Assembly: GCA_031181145.1 (NCBI GenBank)
Contig: JAPSLB010000012.1
Location: 1 to 64,000 of the forward strand
From: Microvirga sp.
GTDB lineage: Bacteria; Pseudomonadota; Alphaproteobacteria; Rhizobiales; Beijerinckiaceae
Length of the DNA: 64,000 bases
Direction of reading: 5' to 3'
The position numbers were made by a program, and so were the translations under genes. The notes beneath the pieces are model-generated. The model ran no database searches. It was not told the DNA's origin and saw only the letters and a list, made by a program, of their open reading frames with translations. Below are positions 28,939 to 37,276 of this stretch, piece after piece. Every line of letters begins with the position of its first letter. Positions within the stretch are counted from its first letter, which is position 1.

Positions 28939-29912
28939 GTGCTTCGCCGCTTCTGGTCGTCGAAGGCCTGACGAAACATTTCGGTCGGACGCCGCATCTC
29001 GTTCGCGCGGTCGAGGATGTCGGTTTCCATGTTGCCCCGGGCGAGGTACTGGGACTGGTCGGCGAGTCCGGATCGGGTAAGAGCACAATCGGGCGCCTTG
29101 TCCTGCGGCTCATCGATCCGACCTCCGGCACGATCCGATTTGCGGGCGAGGATATCTCGAAGCGCCCCGAACGGCAGCTTAAAGCACTCCGCCGCAATGC
29201 GCAGATGGTTTTCCAGGATCCTTATGCGAGCCTGAATCCCCGCCTACGTGTGCGTGACATCATCGGCGAAGCACTCGATGCCCATCGCCTCGCCGGCGGG
29301 GCCCGGCGTACCGAACGGATCGGAGAGCTCCTGGAGACCGTCGGCCTGCCAGCCACACATATGACGCGTTTCCCGCATGAGTTTTCCGGCGGTCAGCGTC
29401 AGCGTATCGGAATAGCCCGGGCCCTTGCGGTTGAGCCAAAGTTAATCATCGCGGACGAGCCGGTTTCCGCGCTGGACGTGTCCGTTCAGGCCCAGGTGCT
29501 CAACCTGATGCAGGATCTCCGGCAACGCTTCGGCTTGACGATGTTGTTCATTTCGCATGACCTAGATGTCGTTGAACTCATGTGCGACCGCATCGCGGTG
29601 CTCTATCTGGGCCGCATTATGGAGATCGGGTCGACGGACGACGTTGTGTCGCGACCGCGCCATCCCTATACGCGAGCCCTTCTCGCAGCCTCGCCGAAAG
29701 CCGATCCCGACGCACCGAAGATTCGTCGGATGCTCACGGGCGACATTCCTTCTCCCATGGCCCCTCCGTCAGGCTGCGTGTTCCGCACCCGGTGCCCGAT
29801 GGCAACGGAGGAATGCGCACGCAGCATCCCGCAATTGCGCTCGGCAGGGGAGGATCATCAGTTCGCCTGCCACTACGACATGGCACATGGCGAAAGGCCT
29901 GCTGCGGCATGA
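28935..29912 (+). CDS. ABC transporter ATP-binding protein, DppF type
   Basis: A 325-residue ATPase starting [19 protein letters not shown] at the ATG at 28935, which overlaps the previous stop. Walker [10 protein letters not shown] is near residue 49; the DppF-specific [16 protein letters not shown] follows, then [15 protein letters not shown] and [16 protein letters not shown]. The C-terminal extension carries [16 protein letters not shown]. Together with the DppD-type ATPase it forms the motor of the importer. Its stop overlaps the start of the RpiR gene. Confidence 0.93.
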   Translation: MSASPLLVVEGLTKHFGRTPHLVRAVEDVGFHVAPGEVLGLVGESGSGKSTIGRLVLRLIDPTSGTIRFAGEDISKRPERQLKALRRNAQMVFQDPYASLNPRLRVRDIIGEALDAHRLAGGARRTERIGELLETVGLPATHMTRFPHEFSGGQRQRIGIARALAVEPKLIIADEPVSALDVSVQAQVLNLMQDLRQRFGLTMLFISHDLDVVELMCDRIAVLYLGRIMEIGSTDDVVSRPRHPYTRALLAASPKADPDAPKIRRMLTGDIPSPMAPPSGCVFRTRCPMATEECARSIPQLRSAGEDHQFACHYDMAHGERPAAA

Positions 29913-30871
29913 TTGACGTCGATCCCATTCCCAACGTGTCGCCCGACGCTGGCTCGGACATCCTGCGGTCGATCAGTACCAACATCGACGCCATGTCGGA
30001 CGGCCAGCGCCGCATCGCTGCGATGATCCTGGAGAACCCACACTGGGCCATGCAGGCCAACGTGGAGGAACTCGCCGCAAAGGCGGGCGTCAGTGCACCC
30101 ACCATCGTACGGTTCGCCCGCACGGTCGGTTGCGACGGGTTGCGCGATCTGAAGCTGAGGCTGGCGGGCGCTCTAGCGGTCGGTGCTCCCTACCTGCATC
30201 GCAGTGTAACTCCGGGCGACAGCACCGCGGATGTCGTCCGCAATGTCGTTGGCAGCGTCACTTCGGTGCTTGCCGATTGGCAGCATCAGATTGTCCTGGC
30301 TGATGTGGAGCGGGCAGCGGAAGCCATACATCGCGCACGCAGAGTCGATTGTTTCGGAACTGGAGCAACCTCGAACTTCCTTGCCCTTGACATGCAGGCG
30401 CGTCTGTTCCGCCTCGGCATCACAGCGAACGCGTTCTCCGACGCTCATCTTCAGCTTGTCGCGGGCGCCATGCAGTCAGAGGAGGATGTGCTGTTCGCCA
30501 TTTCCTTCGTTGGCCGCATGCCTACCCTCCTGGAGTCTGTTGCTGTCGCCAAAGAGCGGGGATCGGCGGTTATCGCCCTGACCCAGACGAACACTCCTCT
30601 CGCTGCGATGGCAGATATCGTGCTTGGCGTGGACGTTCCCAACGATGCGACCATGCGCGTCGGAAGTGACGCCTATGTCGTTCAATTGCTGATGATCGAG
30701 ATCCTTATGGTCATCATCGGCCTCAAGCGTGGGCCGGAAACGCTTAGCCGCCTCGGCGAGATCCACGATATCCTGCTGACCCACGGTGTCGATAGTGATG
30801 ATCCTTCGCTGTTGCATTGGGGCTGGAGACAGGTTTTGGGAGATGGGGGCAAAGAGGCAGGCAACCTGTGA
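29909..30871 (+). CDS. RpiR/MurR-family transcriptional regulator
   Basis: A 320-residue regulator. The N-terminal helix-turn-helix domain (residues about 15-90) has DAMSDGQRRIAAMILENPHWAMQANVEELAAKAGVSAPTIVRFARTVGCDGLRDLKLRLA, the classical RpiR pattern. The C-terminal SIS domain (about 130-270) has RRVDCFGTGATSNFLALDMQARLFRLG and VLFAISFVGRMPTLLESVAVAKERGSAVIALTQ, which bind phosphosugars or related ligands in relatives. The ATG at 29909 overlaps the ATPase stop (ATGA). It is expressed with the transporter it probably controls; candidate sites lie in the divergent promoter at 24.3-24.45 kb. Confidence 0.9.
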   Translation: MIDVDPIPNVSPDAGSDILRSISTNIDAMSDGQRRIAAMILENPHWAMQANVEELAAKAGVSAPTIVRFARTVGCDGLRDLKLRLAGALAVGAPYLHRSVTPGDSTADVVRNVVGSVTSVLADWQHQIVLADVERAAEAIHRARRVDCFGTGATSNFLALDMQARLFRLGITANAFSDAHLQLVAGAMQSEEDVLFAISFVGRMPTLLESVAVAKERGSAVIALTQTNTPLAAMADIVLGVDVPNDATMRVGSDAYVVQLLMIEILMVIIGLKRGPETLSRLGEIHDILLTHGVDSDDPSLLHWGWRQVLGDGGKEAGNL

Positions 30872-31029
30872 GCGCGAAACGGATACCTGCCAACGACGGA
30901 GAGCAACATTCTCGGAGAATCATGCCTACCCTAATCCCCTCATCGCTGAGGGCTGTTCCGATAAAAGACACGGGATCGCACAGGATGATCCTGCGGCACC
31001 ATAGGAAGCTCGAAATCATCCGATGGATC

Positions 31030-31290
31030 CTATGTCATACCCAGCCGCTCCATGACAGCCTGCGAGCGATGATTGCCCCGCGCAGTGAAGGATACAGCCT
31101 CCCCAAACTTCAGGAAGTCGAAAGCATAACCCAGTGCACGCTGGGCAGCTTCAGTCGCGTAGCCCTTGCCCAGTGGTCAAAAGCCAGTCGCCAGCCCACT
31201 TCAACGCGCGGCGAAAAATGAGCCTCGAAGCGCGGGACGGACAAGCCGGGAAAGCCGACTAAACCCTCAAGTCCGAGAAGTGCCAAAATG
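31030..31290 (-). pseudogene. GNAT-family N-acetyltransferase remnant (RimJ/RimL-like)
   Basis: Reading leftward, one frame gives GLVGFPGLSVPRFEAHFSPRVEVGWRLAFDHWA, then near 31175 the homology shifts frame and continues as KGYATEAAQRALGYAFDFLKFGEAVSFTARGNHRSQAVMERLGMT, ending at TAG 31030-31032. This is the C-terminal half of a RimJ/RimL-type acetyltransferase, including the acetyl-CoA-binding K-G-Y-A-T region and the closing N-x-x-S-x-x-V-M-E-R-L-G-M motif. A one-base loss (TGGGCAAGGG for an expected TGGGGCAAGGG) explains the shift. The N-terminal half is not recognisable upstream. It is a degraded gene. Confidence 0.65.
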
Positions 31291-31758
31291 GCGACATTCG
31301 TTGTCCCTTCCCGAGCCTTACCCCGGCCGAACGGCTTTCTGACAACGAAAACCCTTTGCAGGTGCCGGAGTGAACCCTGAAAGCGGCAAACGGGACCGTT
31401 CCTGTCGATTGCCCAGCACGATCCTAGGGGAGCGCGCACGTGCCTGAGCGAGGGCTCGACCGCACCGGATGGCTTTCGGGCCTCCACGCCGGGCTGACAA
31501 TCGCTACGCCTGCCGACGCCGCAATGCTGAATGGGCCCCGAATCTTGCAGGGCACCGCTCAGTCATCCGGCCGGGAGTCGATCCGAGGACATCGAACGCC
31601 TAGCCAATGACATCGCGGCGGCCCTGCGGGGCCAATTCGATGCTCCGCCACCGCTAAGGAGCGCCCCGGGTGGTCAGATCATCGTCGTCTGCCGGCAGAA
31701 TTGACGTTGCCTTCTCCCTCATCGGTATCCCGGACTCCCGAAGGAAGGGTGTCCCCGT
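31291..31758. other. Intergenic stretch with no intact gene
   Basis: No complete gene is recognisable. On the plus strand, about 31581-31694 reads RSEDIERLANDIAAALRGQ and then DAPPPLRSAPGGQIIVVCRQN before a stop. It has a coding-like composition and may be the C-terminal scrap of a lost protein, but no family is recognised. Confidence 0.3.
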
Positions 31759-33207
31759 CTATGCCAGGGCGTCCTCCGGCATACGTTGGTCCCCGGACGG
31801 GCTCTCCGGCCTATCGGCTCCGAATCGGATCTGCCTGTCACTGACCTTCCGAATCAGTTCCGTGTCATGGCTGACGATCAGGACGGCGCAGTTACGCTCC
31901 CGCGCCAGCTCGACGAGGAGCTCAATCGTTTCCTGCTGGGTGATGAGATCGAGTCGCGAGGTTGGCTCGTCGGCGAAGAGGAAGACCGGATCAAGCAGAA
32001 GGACACGTAGAAGCGCGAACCGCTGCAACTCGCCGCCCGAGACCTCGGTCGGCAGTCGGTCGAGAAGCTCGGGTGCCAGCCGCAGCCGTTCCAGGAGAGG
32101 TTCGATCCGCGCGGCATCCAATTGATGCCGCTTGACGAGATCAAGGATGGCGCGACGCAAGGTGATCCGCTGCGGGAAGGCCGACGGCGGATCCTGATAG
32201 AGTTTCTGGAGCTTGATCGCAGGCTGTCCTTCAGCGCGCTGGACCTTGCCCTCGTCCGGCGGAAGCAGCCCGAGCAGGATGTCGCCGAACGTGCTCTTGC
32301 CGCAGCCGCTCGGGCCTGTGACCCCGATGATCTCACCCGGGTGGACGGCGAGGTTCTGCCCGCTGAACAGCCGCTGTCCGCCACGAGCCTTGCCGAGTCC
32401 CTCTGCTGTCAGGACTGGCTTCCCTGTTGCCGGCCGCGGCTGTCCGTCCGGCCAGTGAGCAGGATCCGCCTCGATCAGTCGCCGGGTGTAGGCATGCTGC
32501 GGATTGCCGAGCACCGTCTCGGCCGCTCCCTGCTCGATGATGACGCCATTGAGCATCACCGCGAGGTCGCCGCCCATGCGCCGTGCCAGTTCGAGATCGT
32601 GCGTGATGGTCAGGAGGCCGCCTCCCTCCGCCACCTCACGCATGAGGAGCGCGATGACATCGTCGCGCCGGGCTACGTCCAGGCCCTTGGTCGGCTCGTC
32701 GGCAATGACGATCCGCGCCCCGCCTGCCCGTGCCGCGGCGAAAGCCACACGCTGGGCCATGCCGCCGGAGAGCTGCGAGGGCAGCATGCCCCCGGCTCGG
32801 GCAAGACCAAGGTTGGCCAGATCGTCCTGCGCCCTACGGGTTGCGTCCGCTTCGCTCAGTCCCTGCACGAAGCCATAGCCTTCGGCCACCTGCTCGCGGG
32901 CCCGCATGGTGGGATCGAGCGCCAGCCACGGCTCCTGCGGCAGTACGGAGATCACGCGGCCCCACAGGGAACGGTGTGCCTGCCCTGAGGCAAGTGACAG
33001 TCGCTGACCTGCAATGGTGACGCTGCCCTCGGCGCGAAGACCAGTCGGCAACGTGCCCATGATGGCCTGCGCTAGAAGGCTCTTGCCCGAGCCGGTCTCG
33101 CCCAGGATCGTGAACGGGCGGCCGGGATGAAGCGACAGGGAGGCCGGCTCGACGATCCGCTCCCTGGCAAAGACGCAGACGCCGTCGGCGACTAGCAATG
33201 CGGTCAT
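31759..33207 (-). CDS. Fused double ATP-binding protein of Opp/Nik-type ABC transporter
   Basis: A 482-residue protein with two ATPase domains in one chain, corresponding to DppD plus DppF. Domain 1 (residues about 1-245): GETGSGKSL, LSGGMAQRVAFAAA, RIVIADEPTKGLD and ITHDLE. Domain 2 (about 260-470): GPSGCGKST, QDPPSAFPQRITLR, VSGGELQRFALLRVL, VFLFADEPTSRLD and VSHDTE. Both domains keep their catalytic motifs. The gene overlaps the DppC-type permease gene by four bases and is the last of a four-gene operon that starts just downstream of a palindrome shared with the zinc-regulatory cluster. That context suggests zinc, nickel or a metal-chelator complex as cargo; the protein itself does not show this. 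Confidence 0.9.
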   Translation of the reverse strand: MTALLVADGVCVFARERIVEPASLSLHPGRPFTILGETGSGKSLLAQAIMGTLPTGLRAEGSVTIAGQRLSLASGQAHRSLWGRVISVLPQEPWLALDPTMRAREQVAEGYGFVQGLSEADATRRAQDDLANLGLARAGGMLPSQLSGGMAQRVAFAAARAGGARIVIADEPTKGLDVARRDDVIALLMREVAEGGGLLTITHDLELARRMGGDLAVMLNGVIIEQGAAETVLGNPQHAYTRRLIEADPAHWPDGQPRPATGKPVLTAEGLGKARGGQRLFSGQNLAVHPGEIIGVTGPSGCGKSTFGDILLGLLPPDEGKVQRAEGQPAIKLQKLYQDPPSAFPQRITLRRAILDLVKRHQLDAARIEPLLERLRLAPELLDRLPTEVSGGELQRFALLRVLLLDPVFLFADEPTSRLDLITQQETIELLVELARERNCAVLIVSHDTELIRKVSDRQIRFGADRPESPSGDQRMPEDALA

Positions 33208-34034
33208 CGTGCTTTCCTTCCGGCGATGAGGTTGAGGCTGAGGACGAGGAGGAACACGACGACGATCGGTTGCAGCAGGGCGTGAGGCGCCTCCTCGTAG
33301 TAGGGCAGCAGCTCGGTCATCATCAGGCCGAGTTCCGGTGTGGGCGGGCGCACGCCGACGCTGACGAAGCCCAGCGCCGCGATGGCCATGATGGCCGTGG
33401 CGGCCCCGAAGGCGCCGACCGTCAGGATCATGGGGGAGATCTCGGGCCAGAGATGCCGGCGGACGATGTAGGCGGGCCCGAAGCCGAGAAGTCGTGAGGC
33501 TTGCACGGCCGGTGAAGTGATGAGCGTGCGCGTGGTGGCTCGTGTCAGCCGGAAGTACTCGATCCAGAGCACCAGGGAAATGCCGACATACAGAGCCCAG
33601 GGCGAGTCCGGCGCGATGGCGGTCAGCATCAGCACGAGCAGCAGACCCGGGAGGGCCAGGGACACGTCACCGAGGATTGACAGCGCTCGGTCGACGATCC
33701 CGCCCTTCCAGGCCGCGAGGATGCCGAGCAGGACGCCGGGAACCGCAGCCGTCAGCACGCTGAGGAACGCCAGTCCCAGTGACAGCCGCAGGGCCGCCGC
33801 GAGGCGGGCCAGCATCGAGCGTCCGAGATGGTCGTAGCCGAGGGGCTCGCTCCAGCTCGGACCCGCCAGCACATTGCGCAGGCTCTGTTTCGTCGGATCC
33901 ACTGGCCAGACGAGCGGTGTCAGGAACGCGAACAGGACGATAAAGGCCAGGATCGTGAAGCCGATGAATCGGCCCACAGAGATGCGCTTCTGCTCCAACA
34001 CGGAACTGGAGGAGTTCACTGCAATCGTCGTCAT
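33204..34034 (-). CDS. ABC transporter permease, DppC/NikC type
   Basis: A 276-residue permease: one N-terminal helix (FIGFTILAFIVLFAFLTPLVW), then PLGYDHLGRSMLARLAAALRLSLGLAFL, a variant of the LGTDxxGRD motif. The docking loop is SPAVQASRLLGFGPAYIVRRHLWPEISPMI, and ALGFVSVGVRPPTPELGLMM precedes the last helix. It overlaps both neighbouring genes by four bases. The variant GYDHLGR is common in nickel/metal-related members, which agrees weakly with the zinc-cluster context. Confidence 0.9.
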   Translation of the reverse strand: MTTIAVNSSSSVLEQKRISVGRFIGFTILAFIVLFAFLTPLVWPVDPTKQSLRNVLAGPSWSEPLGYDHLGRSMLARLAAALRLSLGLAFLSVLTAAVPGVLLGILAAWKGGIVDRALSILGDVSLALPGLLLVLMLTAIAPDSPWALYVGISLVLWIEYFRLTRATTRTLITSPAVQASRLLGFGPAYIVRRHLWPEISPMILTVGAFGAATAIMAIAALGFVSVGVRPPTPELGLMMTELLPYYEEAPHALLQPIVVVFLLVLSLNLIAGRKAR

Positions 34035-34966
34035 GCCGTCTGCCTCCGGGGATCGATCAGGTAGCAGGCCAAGTCCACGAGTGCATTGAGCAGCACGAAC
34101 ATCAGACCCATCACGAGGGCTGTGCCCTGGATCACAGGCACGTCACGGGCGAAGATCGCGTGGACGAGCGCATGGCCGATGCCGGGCCAGGCAAAGAGGG
34201 TTTCCACGACGACGACGCCCTCGATGAGGTAGATGAACTGCACGCCGAGATAGGTCACGATCGGCACGCTCACGTTGCGCAGGCCATGGCGGAGAAACAC
34301 CTGGGCCTCTGACAAACCCTTGGTGCGTCCGAAAGCGTAGTAGGGCGAGCTGACAACGCCTGCCATCGCATCCCGGGCCACGCGGCTCGAGACGGCGGCG
34401 AGCCCGAGCGCCAGCGTCAGGGCCGGCAGGATCAGGTTCTGCGGCTCGCCGTGTCCGGCCGCCGGAAGGATGCCCATTCCGGTCGCGAGAACGATGATGA
34501 GCAGGAGACCGACGACGAAGTGCGGCAGCGCGCGCAACGTGCTCGACACCAGGAGCAGTCCGCGGTCAATCGCCCCGCCCGGGCGGAGGCCGGCCAGGAT
34601 GCCGAGGGGCGGCCCGATCAGGAGCGACATTAGCACTGCCGCGAGCGCGAGCTCCACCGTGTGACCGAGCTGGTGGCGCACCTCATCGATGACGGGCTCA
34701 CCCGACACGACAGACACACCGAGATCGAAGCGGACCAGGTCCCAGAACCATTGGCCGAGAGCAGCCGCGCCACCCCTGTCCAGCCCGAGCTCGGTGCGCA
34801 CCGCGTTGGCTGCATCGGTGTTGACCATGTCGTAGCCGTAGCGGCCGGCTGCGATGCGGTAAGCCATGTCGCCGGGCAGCGCGCGGACCATGATGAAGGT
34901 CAGCACGCCCACCGTCAGCGCGACAAGGAGCGCCTGGAAGAGACGATAGCCGAGAGTCCTTGTCAT
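34031..34966 (-). CDS. ABC transporter permease, DppB/NikB type
   Basis: A 311-residue permease beginning MTRTLGYRLFQALLVALTVGVLTFIMVRALPGD. The ATG at 34966 overlaps the binding-protein stop (ATGA) and has GAGG seven bases before it, so it is preferred to the GTG at 34975. Typical DppB elements are SPYYAFGRTKGLSEAQVFLRHGLRNVSVPIV and ETLFAWPGIGHALVHAIFARDVPVIQG. It forms the channel with the DppC-type permease encoded next. Confidence 0.91.
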   Translation of the reverse strand: MTRTLGYRLFQALLVALTVGVLTFIMVRALPGDMAYRIAAGRYGYDMVNTDAANAVRTELGLDRGGAAALGQWFWDLVRFDLGVSVVSGEPVIDEVRHQLGHTVELALAAVLMSLLIGPPLGILAGLRPGGAIDRGLLLVSSTLRALPHFVVGLLLIIVLATGMGILPAAGHGEPQNLILPALTLALGLAAVSSRVARDAMAGVVSSPYYAFGRTKGLSEAQVFLRHGLRNVSVPIVTYLGVQFIYLIEGVVVVETLFAWPGIGHALVHAIFARDVPVIQGTALVMGLMFVLLNALVDLACYLIDPRRQTA

Positions 34967-36483
34967 TGCGCCCACCTCATGCTGGCGATGCCGAAGTTGC
35001 GCTCGAAGGGATCAAGGCGCACGTTCTCCAGCTTCTTCGAGACGGCAGCCGTCTGCTGGTACCAGGCGATGGGGATCACCGGCAGTTCGCTTTGCAGGAT
35101 TGAGACCGCCTTGTCGCGCAGGGGCTGACCTTGAGCCGTGTCCGAGATATTGGAGAGATCCTTGATCGCCTGGTCGAACTCAGCATTCGACCAGTTCATC
35201 GAACCCCAGTCGCCACCTTGGGGCGGGTAGTCCTGCAACATCGTGCCGATGGGATCGGGGACGAGTGCGAAGTTGCGCGCGGCCAGACCCATTTGCAGCG
35301 TCCCGTCCTGATGCTTGGCCGGGATCTCGCTCGAATTGGTGGAGTTGATGGTGATCGCGACCCCCACCTCCTTGAGCTGTTCCTGGAGGACGGCAGCTAC
35401 GAGCGGAAGCTCAGGTCGATCGGGATAGGTCACGAGGGTCAGGGCGAAGCGCTGGCCATCCTTCGCCAATACCCCATCTGATCCGGGTTTCCAGCCGAGA
35501 TCGGCCAGCAGCGCCTTGGCCTTCGCGGGATCGTAGGTCAGCGGCGGGACGTTCGCATTGTGCCAGCTCGCGACGCTCGGCGGGAAGAGCTGGTTGGCGG
35601 CCGCCGGGTAGCGCAGGATGGCGGCCGCGATGCCCTCACGATCGACGGCAAGACTCAGGGCCTGCCGGGCGCGCGCGTCCTTCAGAAGCGGATCGCCCGC
35701 ATTGACCTTCAGCAGGATGCTGCGCGGAATCGATACGGAGAGCACGCTGACCTTTGAGCTGCGGCTCAGGCGCGTGCGGCTGGCCGGGTCGAGGTTGAAC
35801 ACGTAGTCGGCGTCGCCGCTCTCGGCCATCAGGGCCCGGGTCTCGCCGCGGCCGACCGCCAGGTAGCTGGCGGCGCGAATGGAAGGCTTCTCGCCCCAGT
35901 ACCCGTCGAAGCGCTCGACCGTCATCTTCTGCGGCGCTTGCAGCAGGCTGATCCTGAAGGGTCCGGTCCCGATGACCTGCGTGACCCTTCCCTTGTCGTC
36001 GTAGGCTGCGAGCGCCAGGATCGCCGTGGTATTCTGGGCGAGAAAAGCGAGCAGCGGAGCGAAGGGCTCGGAGAGGCGGATGACGACGTCATTGCCGTCC
36101 GCCGCGATGGTTTCGATCGGGGCTTTGTTGAGAATGCCGGGCTTCCCCCTCGCGACGGTCAGTGCAGCGACGACGGCCTCGGCCGTCAGGGGCGTGCCGT
36201 CATGGAAGATTGCGTTCGAACGCAGCTTGAAACGCCAGACCTTGCCGTCGTCGGAGAGTTCCCAGGACGCGGCCAGCGCCGGGATGGGTTTGCCGGCCTC
36301 GTCCGCTCCGACGAGCGTCTCGGCCACGCCCATCTTCAGGAAGAGATCGCCTGCCGTCGACGGGTCCGTGCCGTTGATTTCAAAGGGAGCCACGATGTCG
36401 AGGACATCGTCGCCCGCGGCGGCGTGGGCATGGCCAATGCCCAGCATGAGGCCGAGGGTGAGGGCTGAAACGGTGCGCAGCAT
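34963..36483 (-). CDS. ABC transporter substrate-binding protein, family 5 (Opp/Nik type), zinc-box-linked
   Basis: A 506-residue periplasmic protein. The ATG at 36483 begins MLRTVSALTLGLMLGIGHAHA, a clean Sec signal, with GGGAG upstream; the in-frame start at 36531 would run through the palindrome and is rejected. The mature part reads LDIVAPFEINGTDPSTAG, ASWELSDDGKVWRFKLRSNAIFHDGTPLTAEAVVAAL and further family-5 segments. It heads the Opp/Nik-type operon and carries a 16-base palindrome 29 bases before its start, also found before the CobW/Zur gene pair. This makes a zinc-starvation-induced importer for a metal complex plausible, as for opine-metallophore (Cnt) systems; no metallophore synthase gene is seen nearby. 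Confidence 0.9.
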   Translation of the reverse strand: MLRTVSALTLGLMLGIGHAHAAAGDDVLDIVAPFEINGTDPSTAGDLFLKMGVAETLVGADEAGKPIPALAASWELSDDGKVWRFKLRSNAIFHDGTPLTAEAVVAALTVARGKPGILNKAPIETIAADGNDVVIRLSEPFAPLLAFLAQNTTAILALAAYDDKGRVTQVIGTGPFRISLLQAPQKMTVERFDGYWGEKPSIRAASYLAVGRGETRALMAESGDADYVFNLDPASRTRLSRSSKVSVLSVSIPRSILLKVNAGDPLLKDARARQALSLAVDREGIAAAILRYPAAANQLFPPSVASWHNANVPPLTYDPAKAKALLADLGWKPGSDGVLAKDGQRFALTLVTYPDRPELPLVAAVLQEQLKEVGVAITINSTNSSEIPAKHQDGTLQMGLAARNFALVPDPIGTMLQDYPPQGGDWGSMNWSNAEFDQAIKDLSNISDTAQGQPLRDKAVSILQSELPVIPIAWYQQTAAVSKKLENVRLDPFERNFGIASMRWAQ

Positions 36484-36511
36484 GGCGAGGTGCTCCCTTG
36501 GGCGGCATGGC

Positions 36512-36527
36512 GTATAATATACTATAC
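36512..36527. promoter_or_regulatory. Candidate Zur box before Opp/Nik-type transporter
   Basis: GTATAATATACTATAC is a near-perfect palindrome (7 of 8 base pairs match), 29-44 bases upstream of the binding-protein start. It differs from the site at 38538-38553 by two bases. Its AT content stands out in GC-rich surroundings, and its place overlaps where RNA polymerase would bind, as expected of a repressor site. Assignment to Zur is by context. Confidence 0.6.
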
Positions 36528-36637
36528 GCAATAGCCTCGGATCCAGGCGCTGTCCAGTCCCGACTCAGCTGGCAACTCGTGCCTGCTCCTTTGCGGTGGC
36601 GGGACGATGAAGACCTAACCCGTTCCGACGGATGTGA

Positions 36638-37276
36638 TCACGGTTGACGCAAGGACTCGGTGATCGCGAGGAAGAGCCGCACGACGTCCATCCCCTCGAT
36701 CGGCGGGGAGCGATGCCGGACATCAGGGCGATCCGCATCCGCTTCGCGTCCCCCAAGCATGAGCGCCACCCAACCGCGTTCCATCCGCCGGATCTGCTCC
36801 GGATCGATACGAACTCCTGGGGCTGCGCCATGTAATATGGGGGATCCAGCCATTCGGTGCCCGGGCCGAGGCAGGTGCTCACGAGCCGGAAGCACACGTT
36901 GTCCGTATGGAACCCGAGGCAGGCGTCGTCCTCGATCACGTCGAGGCGAAGGGACAGGTGTCGGTTACCCGACACCCGCTCGAACATCAGCGCAATAAAG
37001 CTCAAGCCGTTGACGAGCTACTGCCTCATCCAGCCCGGCCCGATCCGGCGCCAAGTAGTTCTGCACCTGTAGCCGCAGTCCTGTCGGATCACCATCGAGC
37101 CGCAGGCGTGGCAGACGATCGACAGGCATCATATCGATCTCGGTCGTCACCACCAGCTCCAGGACGCGGGGCATGAGGCCGATCGGACCTGAGCGGAGGG
37201 CCTGCGTGTCAGCCTCTTCCCATCCGCGTCGGTACGGCCCCATTCGTTCGGGAAGCGCGGCGTGTTCAGGCTGCAT
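36638..37276 (-). pseudogene. DUF1826 family gene broken by two frameshifts
   Basis: Three consecutive frames carry parts of one protein. The first starts at the ATG at 37276 (MQPEHAALPERM), overlapping the CobW stop, and runs to QNYLAPDRAGLDEAVARQ. Near 37025 homology moves to the frame NGLSFIALMFERVSG and then LRLDVIEDDACLGFHTDNVCFRLVSTCLGPGTEWL, the core DUF1826 motif (histidine and aspartate in FHxDN, and GPGTEWL). Near 36835 it shifts again to VRIDPEQIRRMERGWVALMLGG and PPIEGMDVVRLFLAIT, ending at TGA 36638-36640. DUF1826 genes commonly accompany zinc-responsive CobW GTPases. Either it is a true pseudogene or the assembly has two indels here. Confidence 0.7.
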
